Origin: Pteria penguin
Lineage: Eukaryota > Mollusca > Bivalvia > Pterioida > Pteriidae
Direction: 5' to 3'
Assembly (NCBI GenBank): GCA_035048485.1
Contig: CM068586.1
Location: 47,500,215-47,564,214 of the forward strand
Length of the DNA stretch: 64,000 nt
Position 1 is the stretch's first letter, and each line of letters begins with the position of its first letter. The notes under the pieces were generated by a model. It was not told where the DNA came from. It did not search any database and saw nothing but the letters and a program-made list of their open reading frames with translations. The position numbers and the translations under genes are program-made. Shown one piece after another: positions 62,871-64,000 of this stretch.

Positions 62871-62995
62871 TTAATTTGATAGGGTTGGTAGGGTTTGAGG
62901 GTCCTTATGAAAGAAAAACGGGTTTCAAGGGGAAATCTACTTTGTTTACAAATAAAAAAGGGTTATAACTCGGTGGTATCGAAAGATAGATTTCT
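62871..62995 (-). repeat. Hypermutated monomer
   Basis: About ten differences from adjacent type C monomers fall within 125 bp. They include TACCAAATTTG to TATTAATTTG, GTTTGTAGG to GTTGGTAGG, TTTAAGGGTCTT to TTTGAGGGTCCT, TTAAAG to TGAAAG, loss of one A in GGGGAAAATC, CTGTGGGATC to CGGTGGTATC, and GAATTC to GATTTC. Neighbouring monomers carry about 0-3 differences. Confidence 0.75.
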
Positions 62996-64000
62996 ACAAG
63001 TGGTATCACATGAAAGGTGAGGTCAAGACCTTTCCACTGATACCAAATTTGATAGGGTTTGTAGGGTTTAAGGGTCTTTATTAAAGAAAAACGGGTTTCA
63101 AGGGGAAAATCTCCTTTGTTTACAAATAAAAAAGGGTTATAACTCTGTGGGATCGAAAGATAGAATTCTACAAGTGGTATCACATGAAAGGTGAGGTCAA
63201 GACCTTTCCACTGATGCCAAATTTGATAGGGTTTGTAGAGTTTAAGGGTCTTTATTAAAGAAAAACGGGTTTCAAGGGGAAAATCTCCTTTGTTTACAAA
63301 TAAAAAAAGGTTATAACTCTGTGGGATCGAAAGATAGAATTCTACAAGTGGTATCACATGAAAGGTGAGGTCAAGACCTTTCCACTGATACCAAATTTGA
63401 TAGGGTTTGTAGGGTTTTAGGGTCTTTATTAAAGAAAAACGGGTTTCAAGGGGAAAATCTCCTTTGTTTACAAATAAAAAAGGGTTATAACTCTGTGGGA
63501 TCGAAAGATAGAATTCTACAAGTGGTATCACATGAAAGGTGAGGTCAAGACCTTTCCACTGATACCAAATTTGATAGGGTTTGTAGGGTTTAAGGGTCTT
63601 TATTAAAGAAAAACGGGTTTCAAAGGGAAAATCTCCTTTGTTTACAAATAAAAAAGGGTTATAACTCTGTGGGATCGAAAGATAGAATTCTACAAGTGGT
63701 ATCACATGAAAGGTGAGGTCAAGACCTTTCCACTGATACCAAATTTGATAGGGTTTGTAGGGTTTAAGGGTCTTTATTAAAGAAAAACGGGTTTCAAAGG
63801 GAAAATCTCCTTTGTTTACAAATAAAAAAGGGTTATAACTCTGTGGGATCGAAAGATAGAATTCTACAAGTGGTATCACATGAAAGGTGAGGTCAAGACC
63901 TTTCCACTGATACCAAATTTGATAGGGTTTGTAGGTTTTAAGGGTCTTTATTAAAGAAAAACGGGTTTCAAGGGGAAAATCTCCTTTGTTTACAAATAAA

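Larger units (their letters stand above)
59859..64000 (-). repeat. Type C satellite block (array flank)
   Basis: About 24 monomers marked by GTGGTATCACATGAAAGG. Most also carry GGTCAAGACC in place of GGTCAACACC, ATACCAAATTTG in place of ATACCCCATTTG, and TTTAAGGGTC in place of TTTCAGGGTC. The last three are acquired gradually between 59.86 and 61.0 kb. Variation between monomers is higher than in the core. The block runs off the window end within a monomer. Confidence 0.93.

Noticed and set aside
1..64000. CRISPR array
   Set aside because: The period is 174 bp and the entire unit is conserved. There are no short direct repeats separated by unique spacers and no cas genes.
1..64000. Transposons, LTRs, tRNA or rRNA genes, viral sequence
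   Set aside because: No break in the 174-bp periodicity is large enough to hold one. The only departures are 1-bp indels, one 21-bp deletion, the inversion joint and monomer-level rearrangements.

Overview
The whole 64 kb window is satellite DNA: one tandem repeat of about 174 bp (roughly 368 monomers) with no unique sequence, and no RNA gene, mobile element or credible protein gene. The core monomer is about 38% GC by hand count and carries one EcoRI site (GAATTC). It points to a eukaryotic heterochromatic, possibly centromeric or pericentromeric, array. The lineage cannot be fixed from sequence alone. Each monomer contains two AGGGTTT heptamers, which match the plant telomere repeat, but this is a weak hint. 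Monomers of 160-180 bp are common for centromeric satellites in plants and animals. The Xenopus laevis centromeric repeat FCR is also about 174 bp, but I cannot compare its sequence here.

Layout: (1) 1-10457 is a diverged array of about 60 monomers on the + strand. It has a higher-order organisation of about 2.8-3.5 kb (16-20 monomers) in three imperfect copies, with many substitutions, 1-bp indels and stop codons. (2) At 10455-10458 the polarity flips, with 2-bp microhomology. (3) From 10458 to about 57.2 kb the array is on the - strand and very homogeneous. The dominant monomer is type A, with scattered type B monomers that differ in a 29-bp block. It contains nested duplications whose markers stay in exact 174-bp register. 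(4) At 57.25-59.5 kb type B becomes the tandem unit. (5) At 59.5-59.86 kb three successive monomers convert type B to type C one base at a time. (6) From 59.86 kb to the end type C and its variants predominate, including a 697-bp tetramer repeat and one heavily mutated monomer.

Because 174 is 3 x 58 and the monomer has one stop-free frame, the - strand shows very long open frames, up to 3027 codons at 16739-25822. These look like by-products of periodicity. Differences between monomer types are almost all non-synonymous, the diverged arm is full of frame breaks, identical nonsense and frameshift monomers are dispersed through the core, and AATAAA occurs in every monomer on both strands. Nothing here behaves as an operon or gene system. 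The interest lies in array architecture and evolution: a sharp inversion, an old arm beside a young core, a hairpin present at two rearrangement points, and a clean variant cline.
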